Assembly (NCBI RefSeq): GCF_033115175.1
Contig: NC_084827.1
Span: 126,131,701-126,195,700, forward strand
Direction: 5' to 3'
Length of the DNA stretch: 64,000 nucleotides
From: Lepus europaeus
Taxonomy: Eukaryota > Chordata > Mammalia > Lagomorpha > Leporidae
Shown: one piece after another, positions 12,105 through 25,251 of the stretch
How the letters are laid out: each line of letters begins with the position of its first letter
Numbering within the stretch: position 1 is the first letter of the stretch
Program-made: the position numbers and the translations under genes
The notes under the pieces: model-generated
What the model saw: the letters and a program-made list of their open reading frames with translations, nothing else
Databases searched by the model: none
Told to the model about the DNA's origin: nothing

Positions 12105-14273
12105 TCATCAGAGGGTTCCAAGATAGCAGAATAGCAACAGGATGGTCCAACTCATGTGGGGTGAAATTAATATTTAAAAAAGGGAGAAAGTACACTCCTA
12201 GGATAGAGCTGAAGGAAAGCCCAGCAGGAAACCCAGAGAAAACGTTAGAAATGATCCAGCTCCATCTTGAAAGAGCAAATCCACAACAAAAAAAGCAACA
12301 GAAGTTTGGACTGGGGAGGAAGACTCCTGCCCTGGCAAACCAGATGAGAGGGGAATCCATGGGACTACAGGGAGGGGGAGAGGGAGATAGAGAGGGGGAG
12401 AGCAGAAGCCAGAGGTTACAGCAGATACAGCAGAAGCCAGAGGTCATGAACTGCTTTTAAAGTTCCATGCAGGTCCCTTAGGAGAGCAGAGGTGGGAAGA
12501 AAAAAAGGCGCGGGTCTCTCTCCCATCCTCATCACCACTGCTGCTACAACACAGACCTGCAGCCAGCCGGGAGAGAAGCTCACACCATTTTTTGTTCATT
12601 TGTTTTGACACAGGCAAGTAGCTGCTGTCCTCATTTCCCATGCATGCACTTGACAATAACAGGTGCACACCCCAGCCAGCCAGTGAGGGCTACAACAATT
12701 TAGAGGAATTTCTCCCCCCTCCTTGCAAGCTACACTGTGCCAGTTGCCCAGCTATGGGAGGGGAGGAGAAGCCCCATCTATGGAACTCTTTTACCCTTCC
12801 AGGATCATTGAGAAGTGAGCAGAGGTGAAGTAGGTGGGTCCTCAGTGTGTTGGAGATCCACAGACCTAACAACGTGAAAAAAACCCACCCACTCCCCCAC
12901 TAACACCCAAGCTGGTTGGGAGGACCTCACACAGTGGCCCTTGGAACACCTTAGTTTCATTATAGACAAGACTGGCTAGCGGGGCAGAGTGGCCCCACTG
13001 ACAATCCACAACTCAGAGTCCTGGGAGCTGAGTCTGAGAAAACAGTTACTGCGTAAGAGGAGACAGAGTGTGGCTAGGCCCTGTGCAACTGCAGAGCGTT
13101 TCTCTGCACCCCCCCAACCCGCTGCTCCTTGGTAGCCTATAGCACCTCATAACAGAGAACAATGCTCACAGGAAAGACTCCACAGAGCAAATGAGCAGTT
13201 CATTAAGCAATGCAGATGAGTACTGAGCACACCAGGGACTAAGCTGAGTGTCCTGCAGCTGTGAGAAAGGCAGGTCACACCAACTGAGGCAACCATTCTT
13301 CTCTATCCAGTTAATCAGAGAAGAGCTACCGAGGCCAATAGGAGTCTTATCTTGCATACATGCTCCACCCTGGAATACTGAACACAACACCCTGGCCACA
13401 TACAGCACACACCTCTCGGTAGTCTCTGAAAGCACAGACATCCAACTAAGCCCCACAGACACAGACCAAAAATAAAAACCAATTTTTTAAAAAGCTACAC
13501 AAATGCTGAAAAACAAAAGAAAAAATTTAAGAAATAAGATTAAGGAAGACATTATGAGCCCCCCGAAGGAATGCTACAACATTTCATTATTAGAAGATGA
13601 AGATGAAGAGTTTGATGAAATGCCAGAAACAGAAATCAGAAAACTAATCATTGGATTACTTAGAAGCAATAAGAAGCAAATTCACAAACTAAAGAAAACT
13701 ATATGATATGAAAATTTTTCCCATAAAATTGAGATATTAAAGAGAAATCAAAATGAAATACTAGAAATGAAGAATTCAAAATAACAAAACAATATTATTC
13801 CTTCTATGAAACCAGCATCGCCTTAATTCCTAAACTTGAAAAAGATACAGAGAAAGAAAACTACAGACCAATTTCCCTGATGAACACAAACAGAAAAATG
13901 CTCAACAAAATTCTGGCCAATGAAATCCAACAACACATCAGAAAGATCATTCACCTGGACCAAGTGGGATTTATCCCTGGTATGCAGGGATGGTTCAACA
14001 TTCACAAATCAATCAATGTGATACATCACATTAACAAACTGAACAAAAACCATATAATTATCTCAATAGACACAGAAAAAGCATTTGATAAAATACAATA
14101 CCTTCATGATGAAAACTTTAAGCAAATCTAGAATAGAAGGAACATTTCTTAATACAATCAACGTAATTTGACAAACCCACAGCCAGTGTCCTATTGAATG
14201 GGGAGAAGTTGGAGGCATTCCAACTGAGATCCAGACCAGATAAGGATGTCCGCTCTCACCATTGCTTTTCAAT

Positions 14274-14625
14274 TTTTTTAAATTATTTATTTATTTTTTT
14301 ATTTTTTGACAGGCAGAGTGGATAGTGAGAGAGAGAGACAGAGAGAAAGGTTTTCCTTTTTGCTGTTGGTTCACCCTCCAATGGCCACTGTGGCCGGCGC
14401 ATCTTGCTGATCCGAAGCCAGAAGCCAGGTGCTTCTCCTGATCTCCCATGCAGGTGCAGGGCCCAAGCACTTAGGCCATCCTCCACTGCCTTCCTGGAAC
14501 ATAGCAGAGAGCTGGCCTGGAAGAGAGGCAACCGGGATAGAATCCAGTGCCCCAACCAGGACTAGAACCCGGTGTGCCGGCGCTGCAAGGCGGAGGATTA
14601 GCCTGTTAAGCCACGGCACCGGCCA
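14274..14625 (-). mobile_element. Young C SINE, inverted, nested in the left L1
   Basis: A full-length copy. ACCATTGCTTTTCAAT is duplicated at 14258-14273 and 14626-14641 in L1 ORF2 sequence. Confidence 0.95.
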
Positions 14626-14895
14626 ACCATTGCTTTTCAATATAGTACTGAAGTTCGACCCAGAGCCGTTAGACAAGTAAAAGAAATCAAAGGGATACAA
14701 ATCGGGACAGAGGAACTCACACTTGCAGATGATACAATGCTATATGTAGGGGATCCGAAAGACTCCACTAAGAGACTACTGGAACTCATAAGAGTTTGCA
14801 AAAGTAGCAGAATATAAAATCAACACATAAAAATCAATAGCCTTTTTAAATACAGACAATGCCATGGCTGAGAAACAGCTAGTAAGATCAATCCC

Positions 14896-14926
<31 letters not shown>

Positions 14927-14988
14927 ATACCTTGGAATAAATTTAACCAAGGATGTCAAAGATCTCTATGATTAGAATTACAAAACAT

Positions 14989-15332
14989 TTGGGGCCAACA
15001 CTGGCATAGTTAGTAAAGCTGCCGCCTGCAGTGCCAACATCCCATACAGGCACCAGTTCATGTCCCGGCTGCTGCACTTCCAAGCCATCTCTCTGCTGTG
15101 GCCTGGGAAAGCAGTTGAAGATGACCCAAGTCCGTGGCCCCTGCACCTGCCTGGGAGACCTAGAAGAATCTCCAGACTCCTGGCTTTGAATCAGAGCAGC
15201 ACAAGCCATTGCAGCCAAGTGGGGAGTGGACCAGCAGATGGAAGACCACCTCCCCCCCCACTTCTCTCTGTCACTCCTTTGCTCTGTGCATAACTCTGAC
15301 TTTCAAATAAATAAATAAATCTTTAAAAAATA
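14989..15332 (+). mobile_element. C SINE nested in the left L1
   Basis: Flanked by ATTACAAAACATT (left) and ATTATAAAACATT (right, about 15334-15346), one mismatch. Tail AAATAAATAAATAAATC. Confidence 0.93.
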
Positions 15333-16351
15333 ATTATAAAACATTAAAGAAATAAATAGAAAAAGACATAAAAAGTGGAAAATTCTTCCATGTTCACAGA
15401 TATGAAGAATCAGTGTCATCAAAATGTCCATACTACCAAAAACAATTTACAGATTCAATATGATACTAATCAAAATACAAAAGACATTCTTCTGATATAT
15501 AAAGAGTGATGCTGAAATACATATGGAAACAGGAGACCCCAAATAGCTAAAGTAACCTTATACAACAAAAACAAAACTGGAAGTATCACAATACCAGATT
15601 TTAAGACATACTACAAGGCAGTTATAATCAAGACAGCCTGGTACTGGTACAAAAACAGATGGATAGAACAATGGAAAAGAATAGAAATTCCAGAAATCAA
15701 TCCAAGCATCTACAACAACCTATATTTGAAAAAGGAGCTGAAATTAATCCCTGGAACAAGGTCAGTCTCTTCAACAAATGGTGCTGAGAAAACTGGATCA
15801 CCACATGCAGAAGTATGAAACAAGACCCCTATCAGACACCTTTCTCTAAAATCCACTCAAAATGGACAAAGACCTAAAGCTATGACCCAATACCATCAAA
15901 TTACTAGAAAACATTGGGAAACCCTAGAAATGTTGTTGTAGACAAAGACTTCTTGGAAAAGACCCCAGTGGCACAGGCAGTCAAAGCCAAAATTAATAAA
16001 TGGGATTACTTCAAATTGAGAAGCTTCTGTACTGCAAAAGAAACAATCAACAAAGTGAAGAGGCAATCGACAGAATTGCAGAAAATATTTGCAAACTATA
16101 CAACTGACAAAGGATTAATAACCAAAATATATAAAGAGATCAAAAAACTCAACAACAAAACAAACAACCACTTAAGAGATGAGCCAAGGACCTAAATAGA
16201 CATTTCTCAAAAGAGGAAATCCAAATGGCCAATGGACACATGAAAAATGCTCAAGATCACTAGAGGTCAGAGAAAAGCAAATCAAAACCACAATTAGGTT
16301 TTACCTCATCCCCATTAGAATAGCTTTTGCGTAGAAAACAATAAAAAACAA

Positions 16352-16588
16352 CTATGGCCCAGGAGTGCAGTGGAGGATGGCCCAAGTACTTGGGCCCTGC
16401 ACCCCATGGGAGACCAGGAGAAACACCTGGCTCCTGCCATCGGATCAGTGCGGTGTGCCAGCCGTGGCGGCCATTGGAGGGTGAACCAACGGAAAAGGAA
16501 GACCTTTCTCTCTGTCTCTCTCTCACTGTCCACTCTGCCTGTCCAAAAAAAAAAAAAAAAAAAGAAAAAGAAAGAAAGAAAAAGAAAT
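16352..16588 (+). mobile_element. 5'-truncated young C SINE nested in the left L1
   Basis: Begins mid-element at TATGGCCCAGGAGTGCAG. CAATAAAAAACAA is duplicated (16339-16351 and 16589-16601), so truncation happened at insertion. The A tail has grown into an AAAG-type simple repeat. Confidence 0.93.
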
Positions 16589-17215
16589 CAATAAAAAACA
16601 AATGCTGATGAAGATGTGGGAAAAAAGGTACCCAATCCACTATTGGTGGGAATGTAAACTAGTACAGCCACTATGGAAGACAGTGTGGAGATACCTCAGA
16701 TACCATATGACCTAGGCATCCCACTCCTGGGAATTTACCTGAGGGAAATGAAATCAGCATATGAAAGAGCTATTTGTACCTCCATGTTTATTGCTGCTCA
16801 ATTCTCAATAGCAAACACATGGGATCAACCCAAATGCCTGTCAACTGAATACTGGGTAAAGAAATTATGGTTATGTTACCATGGAATACTACACTTCAGG
16901 AAAAAAAATGCAATCCGGTCATTTGCAACAAAATGGATGAAACTGGAAAACATCATACTTAGTGAAATAAGCCAGTCCCAAAGGGACAAACTCTTTATGT
17001 ACTCCCTGAAATGTGATAATAGAGCACCTAAAAGGCAACCTATAGTAGAAAAATTGACACTTTGAGAAGAAATGACTTTGAATAGCCATTCTCTTGACTG
17101 CTGAGGAATATTTTTTTTCTTTTCTTTTCCTTTATCTTATTTTACTTATCCATTATTTTTTCATACTAATCCTAGAACTCTTTACTTAGCATAGAGTTAA
17201 CCACATGTGTATAAA

Positions 17216-17764
17216 GAGTGGGGCATGACAGTCTGTTCTCTTCACCAGACTCTAAACCCCACAAGGGCACAGCCCAGTCTTTCCTGTATATTTATGTTCT
17301 CAGAACTCAGTCCAGTGCTAAAATTAGAGTGGGATCCCCTCTCTCCAAAACTACCCAATCATTGAATAAAAATGAAGGGCTGCAGAGCAGAAGAAAGCAG
17401 AATATTGAAGAAAGAAGTAGAGAAAGGAAGGGGGAAAGAAAAATACAAGAAAAGATACAGCCTATATAGGCAAGGATCTCATTTTTTTTTTTCAGAGTGG
17501 GAACACCTTGAGCATATTTATATGTGCAGGCAAAAGTAATTAAACTGGGAGAGCTTAAGATATGGAGAAAGAGAAAAAAATATAAGGACAAAGTAAGGTC
17601 TGTGAGAGAGTAGGAGATGGAATCAGGAGCTAGTACATAGATTTCATATTGTAATTCAGTGAAAAATAAGCTACAGTAAGAGAATATCATTGCTATGTCA
17701 CAAATGATCTATAAAGAGTGATTTAAAATTTCATTATTTTATATAGTATAGTCACTTTAATGAT
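17216..17764 (+). other. Intergenic between two L1 pieces
   Basis: Unique-looking, G/A-rich in the middle; nothing recognised. Confidence 0.5.
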
Positions 17765-18300
17765 ATTGATTCTTCCAGTCCATGAAATGCTGGTGAGAAT
17801 GTGGAAAAAGGGGAACACGTCATACTATTGGTGGGAATGTAAATTAGTGCAGCCACTGTGGAAAACAGTGTGGAGATTTCTTTTAAAATAAAAAAAAGAC
17901 AACTATAAATTGATTTGTCATATGATCTAGCAATCCCATTACTAGCTATATACCCAAAAGACTTGAATACAATCTATCAAAGAGATATCTGTGCCACCAT
18001 GTTTATAGCAGCACTGTTCACAATCGCCAAAATTTGTAATCAATCAAGGTATCTGAGATGAACGAATAAAGAAAATGCGGTCTATTTTTGTCTAGATGTG
18101 TACATATATAGAATGGAATATTATTTAGCTATAAAAAAAGAATAAAATTCTACCATTTGCAGTAAAATGGATATAATTGGAGGACATCATGTTGAGTGAA
18201 ATAAGCAGGACCCAGAAAGACAAATACCACATGTTCTCCCATATGAGAAAAAACTTTAAAAAACAAAAAATAAATGTTTGTATGTATCAATATTGTTGAA
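17765..18300 (+). mobile_element. Older L1 3' end (end of ORF2)
   Basis: Contains the typical ORF2 C-terminal DNA (TGGTGGGAATGTAAATTAGT, then AACCCATT-like and ATGTTCTCCCATATG blocks). It is more diverged than the rabbit L1s here and belongs to an ancient mammalian L1 subfamily. Confidence 0.8.
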
Positions 18301-18641
18301 AATACAGTTTTGTAAAACTTCATTTTATACCTTTGTGAAACCAATGTTAAGAATATTAGTGATCTGTGATTACTTTAAAATTTACTGTATATAGATGAAA
18401 GGGTCATTTTTCCATTCAATTGTGGTTTATAACAGTTGTCTAGTTCCTCTAAACTAGGAATTTTCTTTTTCTTGTTAAGCTTCTTATTTCAGTGAAGTAT
18501 TAAGCCTTTTTACTGTAACGCAAATTTAAAATGTCTTAAAAATTTTTTTAAAATGGTGGTGGGGAGAGAAGGAAGAAGAGTGGGAGGATAAAAAAGAGAG
18601 GGAAGAAGGAACATAATTATGGTCTTAGAATTGTATGTACA
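18301..18641 (+). other. Intergenic, nothing recognised
   Basis: AT-rich sequence between an old L1 end and a SINE. Confidence 0.5.
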
Positions 18642-18977
18642 GGGGCCGGGGCTGTGGTGCAGCAGGTTAACGCCCTGGCCCGAAGCGCTGGCATTCCTTA
18701 TGGGCGCCAGTTCTAGTCCCAGCTGCTCCTTTTTCCGATCCAGCTCTCTGCTATTGCCTGGGAAAGCAGTAAAAAGATGGCCCAAGTCCTTGGGCCCCTG
18801 CACCCACATGGGAGACCTGGAAGAAGCTCCTGGCTCCTGACTTTGGATCGGCACAGCTCCGGCCATTGTGGCCAACTAGGGAGTGAACCATCAGATGGAA
18901 GACCTCTCTCTCTCTCTCTCTGCCTCTTTTCTCTGTGTAACTCTGAATTTCAAATAAATAAATAAATCTTTTAAAAA
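18642..18977 (+). mobile_element. C SINE
   Basis: GGGGCCGGGGCTGTGGTGCA head, B-box AGTTCTAGTCCC, tail AAATAAATAAATAAATC. Confidence 0.92.
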
Positions 18978-18984
18978 GATTTTA

Positions 18985-19165
18985 TAGATAACATTATAAA
19001 GATAATTGAAAATGAATCTTGATGGGAATGGAATGGGAGAGGGAGTAGGAGATGGGAGGGTTGTGGGTGGGAGGGAAGTTATGGGGGGAAAAGCTATTGT
19101 AATCCATAAACTGTACTTTGGAAATTTATATTTACTAAATAAAAGTTTTAAAAAAAAGAGAAAAC
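18985..19165 (+). mobile_element. 5'-truncated rabbit L1 3' end
   Basis: Matches the last 150-180 bp of the right-hand L1 (compare 47385-47540), including GATAATTGAAAATGAATCTT, the G-rich GGGAGAGGGAG stretch and AATAAA, then an A tail. A severely 5'-truncated insertion, or the stranded end of a disrupted copy. Confidence 0.8.
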
Positions 19166-19469
19166 AAAAAACCTGTTCTGCTTCACCAGTATCAGAACCA
19201 ACAAAGGGCGACAGAAGAAACAGATCAACAATCTGTCATACTTTTACAAAGATTCCAGTTTAAATCTTATCTGTTTTAGTCCATGTCCTCTGAGGATTGT
19301 AAACTTCTCCAACATCAAAGGAAAAAAAAGAAAAACTGAGGGTTCACCAACTCTATTGCAGCATTGTGCTAATGTCACCAAATTTCTAGTTTACCAGATT
19401 GAACTGCTCTAACATTTGTCCTGTGTGCCCTACCCTTGAAGATAAGGATTCACTGAGTTCTATGTGCTT
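19166..19469 (+). other. Intergenic, nothing recognised
   Basis: Unique-looking short interval. Confidence 0.5.
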
Positions 19470-19776
19470 TAAAAAAAAAATTATCTATTTGAAAGACAGA
19501 GTTACAGAGGTGGAGTGGGGAAGTCTTCCATCACTGCTTCACTCCCCAAATGGCAGCACTAACCAGAGCGGGGCCAATCCAAAGCCAGGACCTGGAGCCT
19601 TTTTCAGGCCATCACGCAGGTGCAGGGGCTCGAGCACGTCAGCCATCTTCTACTGCTTTCCCAGGCCATAGTAGAGAGCTGGATTGTAAGTGGAGTAGCC
19701 AGGACTCGAACTGGCACCCACATAGGATGCTGGCACTGCAGGTGTTGGCTTTACCCACTACACCACAGAGCCAGCC
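19470..19776 (-). mobile_element. C SINE, inverted
   Basis: Inverted tail and head (CCACAGAGCCAGCCCC), with imperfect flanking repeats resembling CTATGTGCTTT. Confidence 0.9.
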
Positions 19777-21395
19777 CCTCTATGTTCCTTTTAAAAATTT
19801 TATGTTGGCCTCATGCCCAAACCCAAGGAAGCAACCGTAAGCTTAACCTAATTTGAATTCCAGTTGAAGACAGCTACTTTTATGTTTCAGAAAATGCATT
19901 CCTAGGTAGGTAGGACCTGAAATCAGATTTTTCTTATGTTTCCAAGGATATTTGTGAGTTGGCCCTAATGATGATCATGTTGTAAGAGAACACTCAACTC
20001 AAGAAGCCAAAATATCCAGATCACATGCCACTATTTACCAGTTTCCTGATTCCTGAGCCAGTTCCTTTCCATTATCAATGGGGTACCCTCCTGAAGTGCT
20101 TGTAAATATTATATACAAATGCAAAATTAACTGTGCAGTCAAGAAACGGTGAGTCCCACCCGATTCTTCTGAGAGGAACTTGCATTCCGCCTCTCTGTCT
20201 CAATTCTACCCACTTTCACTAATTTAGAAGACAACTATCCTGTTCAGTGAAAACCAGATCCATGTTCACATTTTGCTTTGGGGTCTTTTTATTGCTCATT
20301 AAGGCTTCCTGCAGTGGGGAGGAGCACAATGAACCAAAGGGAAGGTTGCTTTGGACAACTTGGTTAATTGGCAGAGCTAGTAAGTTATGTGATATCTAGA
20401 GAAAACTTTGAAACAAATGGTTAGTGTAGGATGGGGGGGAGTTTTCTTTTTGTGGGTAGAGTCCTGTCACAAGAGCAATGAAGAGTTCTAGAATTTACCC
20501 TGTTAGCCACTCCCTAGCATCTAAGCTCCCTGTTCCATTCTGAAACCACACCTCTCTGACCATCTCAAAGTTTCTCAGCCTAAACTATATATCGCCCTCA
20601 ATACCTTGTGGATGCTGGCAGTTCCATGCAAGGCAGAACACCTGTGTCTCCACCTGAGGCAACAGCCTCTCTAGTGATCCCCGGCCATCTTTTCATCCCT
20701 TCCTCTCTCCTCACTACCAACACAACTGAGATAGAGGGCTCCCACACCCCAGGATTTCATCTGACCATTGAGAGATGGGAACCACTTCACAAATGTGCTG
20801 CCTCCAACACAGTCATGAGCATAGTCTCTCCTAGACTCAAATCCCCTTTTCCCCATTCCCCAACGATTCATTCTTTCGAAACTTGCAACCCTATTCTTTC
20901 TACCTCTTGTTTCTTTGGGGAGTTGTCCATTTTAATTTGTGTAGTTCTCCTAAGAAAGAAAACAACAAAATGGCAGACAATGTTGAGAGATACCTGTGGT
21001 TCATTCCAGAGGCGTGGCTCTGATGATAGGCGGCACAACCTAAAACCGGCTTTACTAACATTGCTTGTGATTTGAGGGAGACGCACAGACCCGTAAAGCA
21101 TTTCTTTAAATTCTCCTACTCACACAGCCATTTTATTCCTTCCAGTCTTCCCTTGTCAAACCTCTCTGGTAGAACTCCGATGCCCAGCCTGTACTTTTAA
21201 ACTTCAAAATGTCTCCTCTTCAGTCTTAATAACGTTCCCACCTAAACTTTCTTCTAAAAGTCCTTTTCCTTCACTTCCTATCCTTTGGCACTGGCTCAGT
21301 GCCCCACCTCCAAATCCCCACCGTGAACGGCAATAACAATTTTGGAAGTTTGCTAAGAACGAAAATACCTTAAGAGCTGCACAGTGACCCGGGAC
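19777..21395 (+). other. Intergenic; a 155-codon frame at 20608-21075 is not convincing
   Basis: Unique-looking sequence. The frame at 20608 has no recognised domain and could be chance or an old LTR relic. Confidence 0.5.
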
Positions 21396-21399
21396 TCAC

Positions 21400-21750
21400 A
21401 CCACACTCGAGGTTCTCAAAGCGTGGTCCCTGGAACAGCAACAACAAGCGCCGGAACTTGAGAAATGGAAGTTCTCAGTTTCCCAGACCCGCGGAATCAG
21501 AAACCGAAGTGTGGGCCCAGAAATCCATTTTCCCCAGCTCTTCAGGTGATGCTGATGCAAGCTGAAGACTGGGAGGCCTGAGGTAACCACTGCCATGTGG
21601 CTCCCATTCCATCCTCAGTGTTTATTAGACTCACCTGAGGGGCATTCAGGCTCACACATTCTCAGGACCCACCCCTAGATATTCGCTGAGTTTCTGTGGG
21701 ATTCTGCTGCTGAGCCAAGGTGCTGACATTGCCCAAGCCTCAAAGGAGAT
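21400..21750. mobile_element. MER5-like hAT DNA-transposon remnants
   Basis: GAGGTTCTCAAAGCGTGGTC, GAATCAGAAACCGAAGTG and TCAGGTGATGCTGATGCAAG match the MER5A order (about 21405-21595). A second piece with TTAGACTCACCTGAGGGGC (about 21625-21735) looks like another MER5-type fragment. Confidence 0.75.
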
Positions 21751-23859
21751 CTAAACAGGAAAACAGTTTTCTACCATGGAGGATTTGAGGGTGTGGGGTT
21801 GGTGTTGCAGGTGTCCTGGTTTGTTTGAACACTTATTTATCTTTATAACCTGAATTCTAAAGTCGTTCACATCAGTATATAGCAACATGGCATGTCCAGT
21901 GTTTAAAAACGTGCTTTATTAAAATATATAAATGGTGTTTACAATTTCTGAGCAGCACAAGTGGTGAAACTGCTGAAAGTAAGCAGAACTATTCCTAGCA
22001 TGGTGGACACCTAGATTGGGTACAGAGTGCTTGTGGCTCATTGATGGATGGCTAGGCGCCTTTCCCCCTTAACAAATTTAGCAACACTTTAGGTCTGTGC
22101 CCTGGGCAGCTGGCCTTTGCACACCCTCCTCCTCCATCCCCCAGTCCATTGGAACACAACTACAATTCTGCTAATGTCTTCAGACAAAGGCATCATTTTA
22201 TTCAGCTTTTATTAATAGCAGCAAGTGTTAGAGACTTCGTAGACTGAATCCTGTGGGGAGAGACATTAGAGACTGGGTGTGGATTTAAGCATTACTGTCA
22301 CCTCATCAGGCCATGTTTCCACTTTCTTTCATAAGAACCAAAACAGATAATGGAAAAAACACCAACTGCAGTTTTCTAAAAGAAATGAGACTGCTCTGGG
22401 GCTCAAGAGTGAAGTTTATGTTTAGATAAAATAACAAACAATCACATAAATCTCTCTCTTTTGTGGCTTCATCGGCCTCCATTTGCTGCCAGCTGATTTG
22501 ATTTAGGGATTTTCTTTCGATTTAAGTAATCAAACATATGGTACATAGTTATAAATAATATAGCCTTCTTTCTTTTAAGAAAATTAAGAGTTGGCCAATG
22601 TCTCCAAATTTCAGTACTTTCATGTTGTTTGAATGAATCACATTGATTTTCTTCTAACAATAAAATAAGCCAAAAACCCAGGGTGTTATCTGGTTACCGC
22701 AGGAATAATTGCCCGGCTGCAGTTCATGGAAAACCACCAGAAGTCATGTGGTATTTATAAGGAACTTGAGTGTCAGCTTGTCTCCATGCCCAGTAACAAT
22801 AAAATGTTTTTATTATCTATTCTGTGCTTGCAGCATAGGAAATGAGCACGAACCAAAGATTTAGGAGAGGCACTGTGGTTATCCTCCAAGTAAAAGTGCA
22901 TCAGTTCTTGCTGAGAACAGTCCAAACAGCTAGTGGATAGTCACTAAAATACTACCTGCTGAGGATTCCATAAAATCTTGAACCTTATCTTTGAACTTAT
23001 CTACAAAACCTCGGAAAACAGAAAAAGGAAATACTATGGAGGCAACTTGAGGACTAGTCCAAGTCACACACATGCCACCGTGTTCTATACAATGTAAGCA
23101 TCACTAAGTTTTGTAAGTGTTAGTGGACATGGAGCTGAGTGGTCACAGAGGTGGAACTTGAACTCTCCCTCCTGAAGTTAGCTGAAGAAGAAATGGACAA
23201 ATTTGCATGAGGAGATTTCAAGCCCTTTTGAGCTTCAAAGTGACTGGGACCTTTTAGAAGACCCAGGAGGACTTGACCAAAGGCCCAGCTGCAGAAAAAC
23301 CACAAAACCATTGAAATAAAAATCCACACTGTGGTAGCAGAGAAGGCAGACAAGGAGCATGGCCATTGCACCTTGCCACCCAGCAAAGGGAGACGGAGCT
23401 TCTGAGCCACAGTGGGGCAGGTCCCTGGACATGACCCAGAGCTGCAACATTTATGAAGAGCCCTCTTGGCCACGGTGCCCCAGGTGGAGATTCTAAGCCT
23501 TCACACATAGGGCAATCATCACACCGAGTGCAGGGGTCTTCATTAGTCCTGATAAGAACAAGCATAGCAGAACACTTATCCCTTAGTCACTTTCTGAGGG
23601 GTAACTAAAGGACCTACAAATGCTAAGGGAGCAACCTCTTCAAATCCCTTGGACCTGTGGGAACTCCCCATTTCTGACATGGTGGCAGAGTTCTATGGGA
23701 GCAATCCTCAGCCTCAGCTTCACGAACGCGGTGAATCCAGAACCACGTGGACTAATTCTTTGGACTGGAGAAAACTTTGCAATGGGAATAGAAGCGCTTT
23801 CTTTGGATAGAGAAATTGAGAGATTGTGATACTCAATTAAAGATTAAAAGAAGTCCCCA
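21751..23859 (+). other. Intergenic, nothing recognised
   Basis: Includes overlapping minus-strand frames at 23120-23565 with no recognisable domain. Confidence 0.5.
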
Positions 23860-24172
23860 GGAGCAGGCATTTGGCCTACAAGTTGGAACACTCTTGTCCC
23901 AAGCCAGAATAACTGGGTAAGACGCCCACCTCTGACTCCTGACTTCGGCTTCCTGCTGACGCAGACTCCTGGAGACAGCTGTGATGACTCAGATAATGGG
24001 GTCCCCACCACTGACGTGAGACCTGGATTGAGGTCCCAGCTCTCAGGCTCAGCCTGTCCCAGCCCCAGCTGTTGCAGCCATTTGAGGAGTAAGCCAGTGG
24101 AAGTGAGCTCTCAATTCCCCACTCAGCAACTCCCTCGCTCTCATCTTCAGTAAGTAATAATTATTAAACATT
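23860..24172 (+). mobile_element. C SINE-like, old variant
   Basis: Head GAGCAGGCATTTGGCCTACA and the variant body (GATGACTCAGATAATGGGG), as in the copies at 3109 and 4208. Confidence 0.75.
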
Positions 24173-24595
24173 TAAAGAGTCCCTGTTAGGCAACCTATTT
24201 TATTTCAGTTTTTTCAAATGTACACCAGAAATTCAAAGATTTCATACCTTTTACTCCCCCTTTAGAGTCATTATCTAGTTAAAACTGAGGGATAGTATGA
24301 TATAAATTAAGATTTAAAATATAATGGGATTTTTAAGAACCTCTATTGAGGATGTATGATATATCACTCCCACCAGCCCTCGGCCACTTTCTGATTAGTC
24401 TACAGATTAGTCAGATGTACTAAACCAAATTTAAAATTAGACTTTTTATACATCAAAATTATATGACTTCTCAATATTCATGCAGTAAAATGACATCAGC
24501 AATGACAGAATTTAAGTGCAAATGGAAAAATACAGAAGAATCCATGTTTGAACTAACCTTAGAAGCTGTGTGTAAACTAAGCAGTTTCAGAAAAG
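24173..24595 (+). other. Intergenic, nothing recognised
   Basis: AT-rich unique-looking sequence between two SINEs. Confidence 0.55.
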
Positions 24596-24902
24596 CTAGC
24601 TGCAGTGAGTGTTCAGATGGCCTCTTCCCATATCAGAGTGCCCTGAGATCGAGTCCCGCCTCTCTTCCCAGTCTAGTTTCCGGCTAATATACTTGGGAGT
24701 CAGATGATGGCCCATGTACTTGGGTTCCTGCCACCCACATGGGAGACACAGATGGAGTTCCCAACTCCTGACTTAAGCCTGTTATAGCCCCAGCTGTTGT
24801 GGTCATTAAGGGAGTGAATCAGCAGTTGGACGATCCCCTCTTTCTCATTCTCCCTCTCTCTCTCTCTCTGCCTTTCAAATAAATGATAAATAAAAAGTTT
24901 AA
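24596..24902 (+). mobile_element. C SINE, diverged
   Basis: B-box GATCGAGTCCCG, body TGATGGCCCATGTACTTGGG, TC tract and AAATAAATGATAAATAAA tail. Confidence 0.85.
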
Positions 24903-25251
24903 ATAGCTAGAATAGTATGCTGAAAACCCTACAGGCTGTAGATGATACCTTGAAAACTCACAGGGTAGGGAAGGAACCTGGCCCAACGGTCCAGCAGCAA
25001 TGCTTAGCGCCTCGTGTGCATCATCTCAGGTGACTGTCTGGTGGTCCTGTTAGGTAAGTAATGGTATCACTCCCTCTTGATAAATGAGAAAGCTGAAATC
25101 GGATGGATTTGATGCTTGGCTTTTAAGTAACTCCTGAGTCCACTCTCCTGACCATGACGTGATCATATGGCTTTGTCTTTATTATCCCTCCCAAAGATGA
25201 CAAGCAAATTTAGAATTTTATCTCCAAAGCACACACAGTATGGGAACTACT
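24903..25251 (+). other. Intergenic; weak MIR-like trace
   Basis: CTCTTGATAAATGAGAAAGCTGAAA near 25073 faintly resembles MIR; otherwise unique. Confidence 0.4.

Larger units (their letters stand above)
12105..17215 (+). mobile_element. Rabbit L1 with internal deletion (ORF1 joined to mid-ORF2), carrying three nested C SINEs
   Basis: An L1 5' UTR-like region (12105-13500) leads to an ORF1 start at 13503 (MLKNKRKNLRN then an acidic stretch) that stops at 13704-13706. At about 13786 the sequence jumps to the RT part of ORF2 (from the [12 protein letters not shown]-like segment), so roughly 2.3 kb is missing relative to the right-hand L1. RT ([20 protein letters not shown]) and the C-terminal part of ORF2 follow to about 17060. 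SINEs at 14274-14625, 14989-15332 and 16352-16588 interrupt it, each with target duplications in L1 sequence. The 3' UTR breaks off near 17215. Stops and frameshifts make it inactive. Confidence 0.85.

Noticed and set aside
20608-21075. 155-codon plus-strand frame starting MDAGSSMQG
   Set aside because: No recognisable domain, no splice or promoter context; within chance for this region.
23120-23565. Overlapping minus-strand frames with hydrophobic stretches
   Set aside because: Several frames overlap the same GC-richer DNA and none resembles a known protein; treated as chance.
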